NCBI RefSeq assembly: GCF_009905375.1
Contig: NC_133653.1
Span: 55,281,751-55,345,750, forward strand
From: Apium graveolens
Taxonomy: Eukaryota; Streptophyta; Magnoliopsida; Apiales; Apiaceae
Direction: 5' to 3'
Length of the DNA stretch: 64,000 nucleotides
The translations under genes were made by a program, and so were the position numbers. Positions within the stretch are counted from its first letter, which is position 1, and each line of letters opens with the position of its first letter. Below, in pieces: positions 22,960 to 34,400 of the stretch. Below the pieces are notes generated by a model. The model was not told the origin of the DNA. It saw only the letters and a program-made list of their open reading frames with translations, and did not search any database.

Positions 22960-23994
22960 CTAGAGAAATATTCTGAGTGTAGCATGAGTATTTACAGCTT
23001 CAGCCCAGAAATATGTTGGCAATTTAGATTCTTCAAGCATTGTCCTGGCAGCTTCAATAAGTGATCTATTCTTCCTTTTTAACATTCCATTTTGTTGTGG
23101 AGTTCTTGCTGCTGAAAACTCATGCATAATCCCATTTTCTTCACAAAATGCTCTCATGACAGAATTCTTGAACTCAGTTCCATTGTCACTCCTGATTCTT
23201 CTAACTTTGAAATCAGGATGATTATTGACTTGCCTTATGTGATTGATGATGATTTCACTAGCTTCATCTTTAGACTTTAGGAAATATGTCCAAGAGAAAT
23301 TTGAGAAATCATCTACAATTACTAGGCAAAATCTTTTCCTTGAAATGGACAACACATTGACTGGTCCAAGCAAATCCATGTGTAGCAGTTGCAAAGGTTC
23401 TTCAATTGTTGAATCAGACTTCTTTTTGAATGATGCTTTAATTTGCTTTCCCTTATGGCAAGCATCACACAGTCCATCCTTAGAAAACTCCACTTGAGAA
23501 ATGCCTCTAACCAGTTCTTTCTTAACTAGTTCATTCATGTTCTTGAAGTTTAGATGGGATAGCTTCTTTTGCCATAACCAACTTTCATCTTGACTTGCTT
23601 TGTTGAGAAGACAAGTAACAGATTCTCCATTTAATGAGTTGAAGTCATATAGGTACGTATTTCCTTTTCTCACATCAGTGAGAACCACTTTGTTGCTCCT
23701 CTTTTTAGTCACAACACAAGCTTCTGAGTTGAAGGTTACTGAGTTGCCTTTATCATAAAGCTGGTTGATACTCAACAAATTGTGCTTGAGACCATCCATT
23801 AAGGCAACCTCCTCAATGATGACATTGTCTTTTGAAATCAAGCCATATCCCACAGTATAACCCTTGCTGTCATCTCCAAAAGTAATACTTGGGCCAGCTC
23901 TCTCCTTGAACTCTATGAGCAGGGTAGAATCACCGGTCATGTGTCTTGAACAACCACTATCCAAGTACCATAGATTCTTTCTGTTTCCCTGCAC
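22960..23994 (-). pseudogene. Copia protease and integrase, element E
   Basis: A 344-codon open stretch. Residues about 8-20 give the aspartic protease motif LDSGCSRHMTG. The integrase zinc finger is H-SHLNF...LCDACHKGK (residues about 145-185). In the DDE core I see HMDLLG and RSDNGTEF. Thirty-five residues after the second aspartate, where the family has glutamate, the sequence reads NGMLKRKNR: a lysine. Integrase inserts the DNA copy into the host genome; this copy should be inactive. A frameshift near 22960 separates it from the following integrase C-end and RT. Confidence 0.88.
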
Positions 23995-24125
23995 ACATCA
24001 AAATCAAATCAAGTTGATTTTGGTACCCAAGTTTCCTTGGGTCCTGCCTTATTAGCTTTTTTTTTGTTTCTTAGGCTTTATCTCATTTGACTTGGGATAT
24101 CAGATTCATCCTTATTCATTTGAGT

Positions 24126-25452
24126 TCAACCTTTAAAACCATTCATTACAACAGAATTATCATGCATATTTTGACTAACAGAAAATGGCATTCTATTAGT
24201 AAATATGTTATTCCAGTAAGGCATGCTAAATGGCATTCGTGGCATACTAAATGCAACATAATAAGGATTAGGTGCAAATGGCATATTAGCAAACTGTGAA
24301 TTCATATTCTGTGTAGACATAACATTCATAGGCATAGAAGATATGGCATTCATGTTGGGAAAATGAGGTGACACAGATGTGGAAGTAGGCATGGTAGTTT
24401 TGCAATTAACAGATAAATGATTTACACTACCACACTTTACACATATTTTTCTTGGTGCATATTTATCAGGTGTGTAGTTGTTATGCTTGTTAATTCCTAC
24501 TTTATCATTTCTATTGTTTTTCTTTTTAGCCTCTGTTTTTAATCTCAATCTTTTCCAGTCTGTCACTCAATTGTTTGACAGTCATATGACCAACATTAGC
24601 CTTTTTCTCCTTCTTCACTTGACTGGATTCTCCTGGAACAAAATTCTTTGAAACTGATCCATATCTCTCATTTAACTTGACAAGTTTGGCTTTACTCACA
24701 GGCTTGCTCATAGTCGACGGATGAGGATTTATATCACTCGACGGATAACCCTTTTTATTATCCGACGGATGACCCTCATCATCCGTAGAGTCTACATTTG
24801 TTAGCAGTCCTTCAACCAAATTGAATTCCAGCTTCTCCTTATTCTTCTTCCAGGATGCATCACAAAAGGACTCAATACCTTGAACTCTGGTGATTTGAGC
24901 ATGAACATCTCTAGATGTTTTTCATGCCTTAATCACCTCATGTTCTCGTTCAAGCTGCTTCTTCAAGATCTCTTCTTTCTTCAAGGACTCAGTTAATTCA
25001 TCCTTAGCAATTTTACACTCAATTCTTAATTTTTCAAATTCAATGAACTGAGACTCTAACACATTATTCCTCTCACTTAAAAATAAATTGTTTTCTTTGA
25101 TTTTAGCATTTTCTTTAGTAAGAAACTTAAGTGTAACACGCAAGTGATATAATTCTGTAGACATGTCATTTATGGCATCATTACACTCATCTTTAGATAA
25201 ATGTGCAAGGTTAGTGGTGATTACCTGATTACTTGAAGAACTTGTCTCTGTTTCATCAGACTTGGCCATTAGGGCTATATTGACATAGCTGACATCCTCA
25301 TCCTCATCCAGACCATCTGCTGCCCAGTCATTTTCTTGTGTAATGAAAGCCTTTTCCTTTTGTTTGAGCAATTCAAAATATTTCTGTTTATAATCCACAG
25401 GCTCAAACTTTTTTTTGCTGGAATATGACTTTCTTGCCCTTCCAAGCCACAT
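24126..25452 (-). pseudogene. gag C-terminal region with coiled coil and second zinc knuckle, element E
   Basis: Residues from 25452 to 24922 are K/E-rich with leucine spacing typical of a coiled coil (NNVLESQFIEFEKLRIE, KKEEILKKQLEREHE). A TAG/TAA stop near 24920 interrupts the frame, which continues to 24526 (VKQLSDRLEKIEIK). After a frameshift, 24566-24126 contains a clean CCHC knuckle, CVKCGSVNHLSVNC, followed by a M/P/N-rich tail. Long gag with a coiled coil and a second knuckle fits SIRE-like Copia elements. The stretch 24715-24790 encodes HPSD/YPSS-like repeats made by the 8-bp CGACGGAT motif. Confidence 0.8.
24715..24788. repeat. CGACGGAT motifs inside gag coding sequence
   Basis: Exact copies at 24715, 24739 and 24763 (spacing 24 bp each) and a degenerate one at 24781. 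The 24-bp period keeps the reading frame and gives a repeated P-S-[SD] peptide. Related copies lie in the integrase-RT linker: exact at 22504, variants at 22481, 22529 and 22551. Confidence 0.8.
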
Positions 25453-26391
25453 TTAAAACATTTGAATTTTGATTTATCCACCATATTTCTATTTGGCTTA
25501 GCTGCTCTAAAGTTCTTCTTGAACTTGAGATTGGCAAATCTTCTGGAAAGAAATGCTAGATGTTCATCAATATCTTCCATGTCATCTTGGCTCAAAGAAT
25601 CTTCATTTTCTGCTAACAGCCCCTTGCCCTTGTTTTCACAGACCTTTGAAGTTGATTCAATAGCTTCCATCTTCATATCCTTCTCTTTCTCTAACTCAGC
25701 AACTAGTGCAATGGATCCTCCTTTCTTCTTTCCTCTCTACATCATCTCATCTTGCTCTATTTCAAGCTCATAAGTTTTCAGGATGCCATACAGTCTCTCC
25801 AAGGTAAACTCCTTGTAATCTTGAGAGTTTCTCAATGAGACTGTCATAGGTTTCCATTCATTTGGAAGAGATCTAAGGAATTTAAGATTGGAGTCTTTTG
25901 TCTGATAGACCCTTCCATGCAACTTCAGAGCATTTAGTAGTTTTTGAAATCTACTAAAAATGCCGGTGAGAGACTCAATATCTTCACTATGAAAGTGCTC
26001 ATATTGCTGAATTAGCAGCTGCATCTTATTTTCCCTGACTTGTTAAGTGCCATCATAAATAATCTGTATTGTATCCCAAACTTCCTTGGCAGTTTTGCAA
26101 TTGATGATGTTGTCAAACATGTCACCATCAACTCCATTGAACAAGATATTCATGGCCTTCTTATCTTTCCTGACTTTGTTCAATATCAGGATCAGACCAT
26201 TCATGCCTTGGCTTGGGGACATATGGCTCATTTCCAGTTACAGCTCTCATTGGTACATGAGGGCCTCTCTCTATGCAATCTACATACGCCTCATCTTGAG
26301 AAAGTAAGTGAAGATGCATTTTTACCTTCCAGTGATGGTAATTATCTTTATCCAGAAAAAGAATCTTGACTCCAACATCCTTCTTATTCAT
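25453..26391 (-). pseudogene. Copia gag N-terminal half (UBN2-like) and first zinc knuckle, element E
   Basis: ATG at 26391 starts MNKKDVGVKILFLDKDNYHH, 48 bp after the primer site. The capsid core (UBN2-type) follows: KKAMNILFNGVDGDMFDNI, CKTAKEVWDTI, SRFQKLLNALK, LRSLPNEWKPM, LERLYGILKTYELE. There is a frameshift near 26200, a stop at 26040-26042 and another at 25737-25739. Near 25470 the first knuckle begins CFKCG and is then broken by a deletion and shift. Gag packages the RNA in virus-like particles; this copy cannot make a full protein. Confidence 0.85.
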
Positions 26392-26438
26392 CTTGTTGTT
26401 CTGTTGTGATCTTTAAACTCTTTGTTTATCAAGAGCTT

Positions 26439-26450
26439 GCTCTGATACCA
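26439..26450 (-). other. Primer binding site, element E (initiator Met-tRNA)
   Basis: Minus reading TGGTATCAGAGC, 2 bp from the LTR boundary at 26453. Confidence 0.9.
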
Positions 26451-26825
26451 ATTGTTAGTCCCTAACAATGCAACAAGAATTACAGAAGGGGGGTTGAATG
26501 AAATTCTTGACACTTTTTCTTGGTTTAAAAGTGTTCTAACTTAAAATATATATATGTGTGAATTGATTTGAAAAGTGTGGAATAATAACTTGGAATGAAT
26601 CAAGACACAAGTAATTAAAAACACAAGTCTTTAAAAAATTTCTGGTGGATTTGAATGTATCCACCATAGATATATATATTATATCTGTGTAGCAAGATTT
26701 GCTCACAACTGCTTACAAATGTGAACAACTAAGTTTACAGAGAAATGCTAAGAATACAGCTTATAAATGTTTCTCTGAGAAATTTCTTGCTTAGTGTTCT
26801 TGTTATTCTATTTGCTACTTCTTGG

Positions 26826-26833
26826 TTTATATA
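26826..26833 (-). promoter_or_regulatory. TATA box of the element E LTR
   Basis: TATATAAA on the minus strand, about 370 bp from the LTR end nearest the primer site. It is the best TATA match in this LTR, and the motif clusters lie 230-570 bp upstream of it. Confidence 0.45.
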
Positions 26834-27063
26834 TCACAAAGATTACAAAGTAATAAGACAAGATAATAAAAAAAACCTATCATGTCTAATACTATGCTTC
26901 TTCATTACTCTATTCCGGCATCTTTGAATATCTTCATAATAGCATGGAAATGACAATGTTTCTTTGTTCTTTAAAACCCAGTTGAATAGGCTTCCACATT
27001 CCTTTTGCATACACTCGACGTATGTGATTGTGTTGTCACTGTTAACTGATGTTTGAATTGATT

Positions 27064-27138
27064 ATCCGTCGGGTACATGATCATCCATCGGGTTGCCTTG
27101 TTGATCATCCATCGAGTGGCATTGTTGTTTATCCGTCG
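27064..27138. promoter_or_regulatory. ATCCGTCG motif cluster 1 in U3 of element E
   Basis: Four copies in the same orientation at 27064, 27083 (ATCCATCG), 27107 (ATCCATCG) and 27131. Spacing is about 19-24 bp. An enhancer role is inferred from the position upstream of the TATA box. Confidence 0.5.
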
Positions 27139-27322
27139 GATAGCTATCTGGCACTTAACTTCATTTCATTTATGCAGAATTACAAGACATCATCTATGTA
27201 TAATTAATCAACCTATTCTGTATATCTAATTAAAGTCAACATGACTTGAGTGCTACTACATAAACTAAACAAGGTGTATGCAGAAATGTGCTATAGACTC
27301 ATTATTACACAAGCTACTCACT

Positions 27323-27394
27323 CGATGGATAATTGATCATCATCCGTCGGGACTATATTGAGTCATCCGTCGGGACTATATTCCTTATCCGTCG
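27323..27394. promoter_or_regulatory. ATCCGTCG motif cluster 2 in U3 of element E
   Basis: An inverted variant at 27323 (CGATGGAT), then exact copies at 27342, 27365 and 27387. Two of these lie in a 19-bp direct repeat (27341-27359 and 27364-27382). Confidence 0.5.
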
Positions 27395-28334
27395 AGTGCT
27401 ACATTTTTCACTAAGTAAAATCTACTAAGGAATTTTGTTAATGAAATCATCAAGTTCACAACATATTCACAATAACCTTACTCTGATACATTCCCCAAAT
27501 TTTGCTCTGATTCACTTAATTTTCTTGAGATATCAACTCAGTGATCAGACAAAATTACCATTTGGTTTTGGAGTTGTGTTGAGAATGAGGGAGATAGTGC
27601 CAAGAAGCACCACATAAGGAAGGAAAGGTCAACCCTACAGCTCTGTCTCTCACAAAGAAGTTACTCTATAACCTGAGACATCTGTAAGCCCATCTGTATT
27701 CTCTCAAAAGGATATAGAGCTGAAATAGGCATATAAACGGTTACTAGGTGCATTTCCCCAACAGAATGTTATCTATTGAAAATTCGCTTGTCAGCCAGGG
27801 CATCTGTATAAGAATCACTACTCCTTGATTAAAATGTTTCCAATGCACATGTGAGATTCACACACACAAGGAAGGTATTGACGCAACAATCATTGTCAAA
27901 CCATATCAAGGTCAATGGCAATAGGTTAAAATCATGGATCATGTTCTAATCTTTATCTCTAATTTTGAATAAGAACATATGATCTTGGTTGGTACCTTTG
28001 ATAAGTCTTCACAGACTTCAGAAGAAATTTTTGAGCCCTAATGGCATATCATTGATCACTGGTTATCTTCCCAGAATTTAAATCTGGATATGATTTTGAC
28101 TTAGTCAATATAACAACTTATAAATGAGGACTTAGATATCAACTAACGAGTTTATAAGGTATACTTCTTCATGGAAGTTGAGGGATATCAGGAATTCTGC
28201 CATTTAAAAGAATCCTAATTTCCCCTCTCAGAAGGAACATTTCTGAATCTATTGACTGAGAGTTTCCATCCTTGAAGGTGGAAGGCAACTTTTCTAGGAA
28301 AAGGATTTTCTCATAGGTACACTTGGATGTTTGG

Positions 28335-28450
28335 AGCTTTGAGTGAGTGACACACTGTGAGACTGAGTGTCAAACACTTGAGTGTAGAGTGGAGTGAAAC
28401 ACAATGTGAGATCACTAAACAGAAATCACACACTTGCACTGTGAGGAATG
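28335..28450 (+). repeat. Short interspersed repeats (CACTGTGAG, ACACTTG) in element G
   Basis: CACTGTGAG occurs at about 28352 and 28437, with related GTGAGTG, GAGTGTCAAACACTTGAGTG and AATGTGAG units between. The middle one is a near palindrome. Confidence 0.4.
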
Positions 28451-28527
28451 GTTACCAAATAGTCTCTTCACTTGGTTGGTTGATCCTAAGGTTTTACTCT
28501 GAATACATTCTGAAGGATTACTCAATT

Positions 28528-28950
28528 AAGGGGGAGAGATTATGAAGAGATTATGGACTGATAGTCTTTCTGTAACTAAGAAGAGGGATTTCTAACTTTA
28601 TTGTACTAAGGAAGAGATTCTTCATCTTAGGGGGAGAGATTATTGAGTTTCAGTTACAAGTTCCAAAATGTTTTCTATGTGCGTTATGGGAAGATCTGAA
28701 GATTATTGAAGACAGTATTTGGAAGACGTATCTATCTGTAACTTTACATAAGGGAGAGAAAAATCTGTTTAATGTTGAAGCTGAATGTGTATAAAAGATG
28801 CGGTAGATATAAGATAGTATTATTTCCATGTCCAAGATTGGAAGTTGTAAGCTGATTGAAGATTTTTGGATAAGATTAGTTGAGTTATCCTCCAAACTAT
28901 TGCTGCTCCATTATTATTTGACCGTCAGGTGTAACCGTCAAATAGGGGGA
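28528..28950 (+). other. Repeated polypurine tracts before the 3' LTR of G
   Basis: AAGGGGGAGAGATTA at 28528-28542, AGGGGGAGAGATT at 28629-28641, AAGGGAGAGAAA near 28749 and ATAGGGGGA at 28942-28950. The last lies 3 bp before the LTR and is the likely plus-strand primer. Confidence 0.6.
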
Positions 28951-28953
28951 AAT

Positions 28954-30248
28954 TGTTGAGCAAGATTAAAGCTATATGGTTATCTCAATAATAATGGTTT
29001 AGATAACTCAACATAGGACAAGGACTTTGAAATTATCTATGTTCCACTGGAATCAGTACAAATTGGTTATTGGGTATATGCACAAAAGGTTTTGTTAGCT
29101 GCAGTGAAGAAGACGTCAACAACGATCTGTATGAAGTTCATTAATATGATCAGGCATCGGAGTAATAATGTTGGGGTCATTCGAAGAAGTTGTCAGAATC
29201 AGTATGAAGACCTCAAGGATTCCTAGTGAAGTTGGTTATATTTGGTAGAAGACTTAACAGTGGTTTGTACGGGTATAATACGAAGGCCTGAGAGCGGAAC
29301 TAGTCGTCTGTGAACCAGACCCATGCACTAGACGTCAGTGATCCGTGAAAGGGAAATGGAGTATTATTTTTAGGAACATTGTTAAGTGGTTTTTGTACTC
29401 GAAGAGTCTGGAAATATTTTGAGGTACAAATTCCTGGAGATAAGGAAGCCTACAGATACAGAGGAGTACATCCCGAGGATTTACTGGATTTATTTTTAAA
29501 TCAATGACTGATTTAATTAAATGAATAAATGAAAATTAATCATTTATTTATTTAATTTAATATCACATTTGATTTTTAAATAAATAAATTAAAAAATGAT
29601 TTTTATTCATGAATAAATTAATCTCAAAAGATTTATTTATTTAATTTAATATCGATATTTAATTTTTAAAAAAAAATTAATGTTTGAATTTTACTTAAAT
29701 AAATAACTAAATTCAACTTTAGTTATTTATTTGTTTAAATATCAAATGTTTAAATTCTATGTATGTCCAGTAAAGAACTCGAGCTAAACTTGTACAAATA
29801 AAATCAAAACAGTCAATTAAAAATGCATGCTTTGGTTTGTATAAAAGGAATCATGGAAAACAATTTATATGCAAAAGAAATTAAGATAACAACAAATTGT
29901 TGTTGCTGTGGTAAACCCAGAGAAGCCACGTGGCAGGACCCAATAAGCTATTGAAATTCAAAGCAACATAATAGAGTTAGAATTGTTCACTTGTTGTTGT
30001 CGTTGTTTGTTACTAATACATAGCTGCTCGTGGTAGGGCAGGACGAAGTCTGAATTGCAAAAATAATGAACAACAGGAGAAGGGTAGCTGTTGTTAGTGT
30101 AGACACACATGGCGGGTCCCGCAAGAGACACAAAAGAAATAAATCAGAATTTCTCTCCTCTAGTCATGCAGTCGGCACAGAAAGAAAAATATATGCAAGT
30201 CAAAGGCGGCTGCTTTGTTCCTTTCCCGTGTGGACTTCACGTGTGGCG
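28954..30248 (+). repeat. 3' LTR of element G, right end lost
   Basis: It starts TGTTGAGCAAG after the polypurine tract. A TATA box lies at 29840-29847. About 1.3 kb remains, close to the length of the E LTR, so little is probably missing. The AT-rich part at 29480-29760 is low complexity. I see no clear CA terminus before sequence homologous to the F LTR begins at 30249. Confidence 0.55.
29840..29847 (+). promoter_or_regulatory. TATA box of the element G LTR
   Basis: TATAAAAG in a GC-flanked setting, 886 bp into the LTR; position agrees with a U3/R boundary in a Copia LTR. Confidence 0.4.
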
Positions 30249-31817
30249 ATAAATACTTTTCATTTTGAAAATAGCTTTACTAACTAAATTAATCTTTTAA
30301 AAATTTTAGGACTCAAAATTAATTCATCACAGTCCACCGTCGGCTCGCCGAGACTCATCGCCGACGGCGGCAAAAACTCGCGGGTGCCCGTATACAACAG
30401 GTTTCCATCGCAAATTCCACCAATTTAATTAGCAATTTCCCCGCTCAAACTAAATTTTTATTTCATAAATTTTAATCAAAATAAATTTTACTGCAAAGGA
30501 AAAAAAATCAAAATTCCAGTTAAACATATATCCGCAACAATTTGGGGAAATAATTGGAATAAGAACAGTTAACATAGGAAGCACAACACCGGCAAAAGTC
30601 ACCGGAAAATACGTGAATGGCCAGAAAATTCAAGGCACAGCAGCTTCATCACTCACACAACCCGCACACACTTCTGGGACACACACACGCACACTGTAAC
30701 ACATATAGATACGCATATACATATATATATACATAAAAGCAATCAGAATCAGGGAGATTACCGGTAACCAAGCAGTGACTAGGGAAGAAACCCAGGAACA
30801 GAGGGGAACGAAGAGAATTGAGAAGAAGAGGGATTAGAGAGAGAGAGGGAGTCGAGTGAACCAGGGGGAGAAGAAACTCGGCCATGAACAAAACAGGGGG
30901 GGTTTGGTGCATGTGCATGTATTTTATCTATCTATTTATTATTATTTTTATTATCTTTTTTTTAACCAATCACAGCCTGCCACCTATCTCCTGCATAGCC
31001 TAACGCTCGACACGTGTTCTGTTTCCCCTATCTGATAGCCCCGATCTGACCCACTTTTGGAATTTATCGAACCATGTTGCACATGAAATAAACTTGTAAG
31101 ATTAGCTGAATAATCTTAAAATTTTCCAAAAATCCCGAAGCTAATAAAATAAAATTTTCATAATTTTTAAAGCATTTTTGAAACGCAACTCATAACCGCA
31201 TTTTGCAATTAACGAACCGGGCTGCACTTAAAACAAATTCAGAAAATCACGAAAATAGTCTTAAAATGTTACAAATATCCCGAAGTTTATAAAAACATAA
31301 ATTTTGAAATTTTAAAACAATTTTTGAAATGCAATTTATACCCGCTTTTCGTAATTAAACGAATCGACGCGCAGGTGAAATTAATCCCAAAATTTTCCAA
31401 AATAATTTTAAAATTCTCAGAATAATACGAACTTAGTAAAATATAAGTTTCATAATTTTTGAAGATTTCCATAATTAAATATGGATTTTACCATTAAACA
31501 TACTCAGAAAATCATTTAAAAATAAATAATTAATGAAATATTGATTTCTCAATTTTATAAAGTCCTAAAAATAATTATTGGAATTATAAAATCATAAAAA
31601 CAATTTTAGAGATATTCTAAATATTTATACAAATAAATTTGCATTAAATCCACTTTTGAAATTGAAAATAATTCAATATTACTACAAAATTAATCACGCG
31701 GACAACCTTTTACACCATAAATCACATATAGCTACTAATCAAACAACACATATTTTATTTATCTAGTAATTTCCATAATCACATATTTAAATAATTTAAA
31801 ATACACGAGTCGTTATA
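30249..31817 (-). repeat. 3' LTR of element F, truncated
   Basis: It aligns with 39205-40741. The end next to the polypurine tract reads CGAGTCGTTATA; the expected CA terminus appears as TA, consistent with a C-to-T change. The break at 30249 occurs at CGATAAATAC, which is also where homology with the right LTR begins, suggesting a deletion or recombination. The minus frame at 30649-30918 and others show no recognisable protein. Confidence 0.75.
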
Positions 31818-31832
31818 TCCTCCCCCCCTTAA
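31818..31832 (-). other. Polypurine tract of element F
   Basis: The minus strand reads AAGGGGGGGAGGA directly before the 3' LTR; it primes plus-strand synthesis. Confidence 0.75.
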
Positions 31833-31930
31833 AAAGATTCTGTCCTCAGAATCTGGTCTAACTAAACAAGTGAGGATATTTGTCAAGCATATTTGACTCA
31901 AATTTTCGAGTAGACTTTTCTACTCGAGGA
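31833..31930 (-). pseudogene. Chromodomain C-end, element F
   Basis: The minus reading near 31920-31840 gives VEKSTRKFESNMLDKYPHLF, matching the C-terminal helix of the chromodomain at the end of chromovirus integrase. It precedes the polypurine tract as expected. Chromodomains steer integration to chromatin with methylated histone H3. Only the end of the domain is readable; upstream frames are broken. Confidence 0.65.
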
Positions 31931-33470
31931 TTTCAAACGTATTCACTATAGATATACACTCATTTCCAAGGACTCGCCTTTAACGATCAAAAATTTGGAT
32001 CAATCACTATATGCAGAACAAACTTGGACAAGAGCCTATTGGCTCTTAATCAATCACTTAATTTGAATCTGATACTTATCGCCTTAACATTGACACACAG
32101 AACACATTATATGTACATACTTCTATAACGGTAATATCAACTCATGAACAACTTTATCTATATTTATCAATACCTCGAAGGGTCTACTAAATTTAGGACT
32201 TGACTTGTCCTTTCTACTTAGACTTATCCAATCTCTTTTAAGACAAAACTTTTACTAACACTACTGGTCCTATTTCTATATTCATACTCTTCCTCGATAC
32301 AAATCTGCCTTCTTTCTTTGTCTACTCCGAGCTGCTTCAATCAATATCACTACGCCCTTTGGTATACTGAAATAATTTAGAATTTGACAACTTCCTTTCT
32401 CCCATTTTATCTCAATAAAGTGGGGACTTACACTTATGTCCACATAAGGCTTGGTAAACTAGCATTCTAAAGCTGACATTGATGATAAATGATCATCCCA
32501 GTTCTCCTTGAAATTCAATCTCTCAACATACCTTATATTTCCTGGATCGCTTCCTCGCTCTGACCCTTTGTTTAAGGATGGTAGGCGGTGCTCATTTTCA
32601 ACTTAGTTTCCAAACATTTAAATATCTCTTATTCGTTTCTATCAATTAAGGCTGAAAAGTAATCTCATATATTCACTTATTATTTCTTTTAGATATTTGA
32701 ACTCATATTCCACTCTTTCCAAATTATTTACGTCCAATCCTTTCTTTCTGCACAAGACATCTGTTACCACACAGCTTTGTTTAGGTGGTTGATGATGGAT
32801 TAATCAGAATCTTTTGTTAACCTCTGTCAAAATTTCATACTTGAAAACTCAACGTATAGCTACTTTCCTTTCAACCTTTAGGGAAAAATCCTTAGGCATT
32901 TCACACCGACTTTCTTATTCTCTGAATAGCTGAAGATGTTATCAATAAATACAATTCGCTTATCTGAGTACTCCTTTTACAACATGTTCCTTAATTCTTT
33001 GACATGTCCAACACTTCCTAATCCATTTTGAGATTTCCTTCTTATACTTGGTTATCACTATTTTTCTTTAAAATTTCCGTATATCTTGGCATTTCTTCAA
33101 TGAATTAAATACTTGATATTGTGAATTCCCTGTGGGATCTCATTTCTTAATTCCTTTATTTATAACATCCAAAATGCTGGAAGAAAACCTAGGAATATCG
33201 TGATCGTTCTTCTGGGTGCATAATCTTCCTCTTAGTAACTGTTAACATCGTGATCCATTATCTTCCCTTGACCTCTCCTTATCTTTTCTTAACAATTCTG
33301 ACTAAAAGGTCATATTACCCATCCTTGTTTCCTTGGGATTATATATCTGACTTCCAACTCCAACTTTTAAAATTCCATAAATAATTCTTCTGGTACAGTT
33401 TCTATGTTCGTTCTCTCCTTTTTACTTATCACTTGCCTCTACATTTACTTTTCCTCGTGCGTACATACTT
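31931..33470 (-). pseudogene. Integrase remnants, element F
   Basis: Near 32620-32480 the minus strand reads SERGSDPGNIRYVERLNFKE followed by NWDDHLS, matching the segment around the third catalytic residue of gypsy integrase (the SER glutamate is kept) and the following helix. Remaining stretches are too decayed to place. Many stops and shifts. Confidence 0.6.
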
Positions 33471-34400
33471 CAAACTTTTATGGTCTGTATAGATCTTACG
33501 CTTTTCTCCATACATATCTTGTTTCCCAATCTTTTAAAACAAATATTATTACTGTTAGTCCCAATTACGAGTAGGATACTTCTGCTCATAAGGTTTTGGT
33601 TGTCTAGATGCATATACAATAACTTTATTATGCTGCGTCAACACACATCCTATTCCCTTATGAGAAGCATCACTATAAACTACAAAATCTCCTTGATACT
33701 TTCAAAGTGATAAAGCAGGTGCCGTAACCATTCTTTCATTTAACTCCGCAAAACTTTCTTCACCCTTCTCCATTTCATATAAACTTCTTGCTTTTCTTGG
33801 TTAGCTTCGTCAAAGGTATTGCAACTTTCACGAAATCTTGCAAAAATTTTCAATAATAACCGGTCCATGGTAAAACTTCTTACATTTGCTGGTGCTTTTG
33901 ATCTTTCTTTATTCATAGTAACTTTAATTTCTGTTGGATCCCCTTTGGTCTCCTCCTCTCTGACTATTCATGCTTCCTACCATCAAAACTTTAACCTTGT
34001 AAACTTTTCATGCAACATCTTTCTTCTTCGACTTCCCGGCTATCATTAAATGCATTGCATGGTCCTCCGTTGACTTTAAGTAACACAACTACAGCTTATC
34101 CAGATATTCCTTAAAGATTTTGTCCATCAAATTTAAATATTACTGGTATATTGGTTAATCCAAATGACAATACGAGAATTTTATAACACAGTACTTAGTT
34201 CTGAAAATTATCTTTGATATGTCCATAGATTTAATCTTCAATTGGTGAAATACCAAGTCTTAAATCAATCTTATAAATGTACTTTACTTCTTTCGTTTGA
34301 TCCAACAAAGCATTGGTTCGAGGTAACCGATACTTGCTCTTGATAGTAAACTTGTTGAGCTTTCGCTAGTCGACGCATAATCTCATACTTCCATCTTTCT
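33471..34400 (-). pseudogene. Reverse transcriptase and RNase H remnants, element F
   Basis: Near 34360-34250 the minus strand reads ELNKFTIKSKYRLPRTNALL and KIDLRLG, the start of the gypsy RT palm with the first catalytic aspartate. Between about 33900 and 33480, broken frames give PLTKLTKKSKKF, the ASR-type and HDL-type RNase H motifs and YVWRK, the usual connection and RNase H order. No open frame longer than about 76 codons; the plus-strand frames here are antisense shadows. Confidence 0.65.

Larger units (their letters stand above)
15318..27763 (-). mobile_element. Element E: SIRE-like Copia element, interrupted by S and D
   Basis: Minus-strand order: 5' LTR (26453-27763), primer site (26439-26450), gag, protease, integrase, reverse transcriptase, RNase H (26391 down to 20863), a 3' region split by solo LTR S, then an extra ORF (16358-15345). 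Element D cuts it at 15318 and the 3' LTR is outside the window. The Copia order (integrase before reverse transcriptase), LTR ends TGTTGGGG...GGGACTAACA (minus reading) and the extra ORF after pol fit the SIRE/Maximus clade. GAATG at 27764-27768 would be the right target duplication in element G. Confidence 0.88.
26453..27763 (-). repeat. 5' LTR of element E (1311 bp)
   Basis: Minus reading starts TGTTGGGGAAATGCACC and ends GGGACTAACA. A TATA box at 26826-26833 divides it into U3 (to the right) and R/U5. U3 holds two clusters of the ATCCGTCG motif (27064-27138 and 27323-27394). No partner LTR is inside the window, so age cannot be judged. Confidence 0.85.
27764..30248 (+). mobile_element. 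Element G: 3' end of a second SIRE-like Copia element
   Basis: Plus orientation: about 1.2 kb of non-coding sequence with several AGGGGGAGA tracts, then a polypurine tract (28942-28950) and an LTR beginning TGTTGAGCAAG at 28954. Repeated purine tracts before the 3' LTR are typical of SIRE-like Copia elements. Its left part was displaced by E; its LTR is cut off at 30249 by the broken left end of F. No pol domain is visible here; the frame 28357-28545 has no recognisable content. Confidence 0.65.

Noticed and set aside
29900..30300. Possible host promoter or small gene (ORF 30066-30287, CCACGTGG box)
   Set aside because: The stretch is the downstream part of the G LTR, and the ORF runs across the junction with F.
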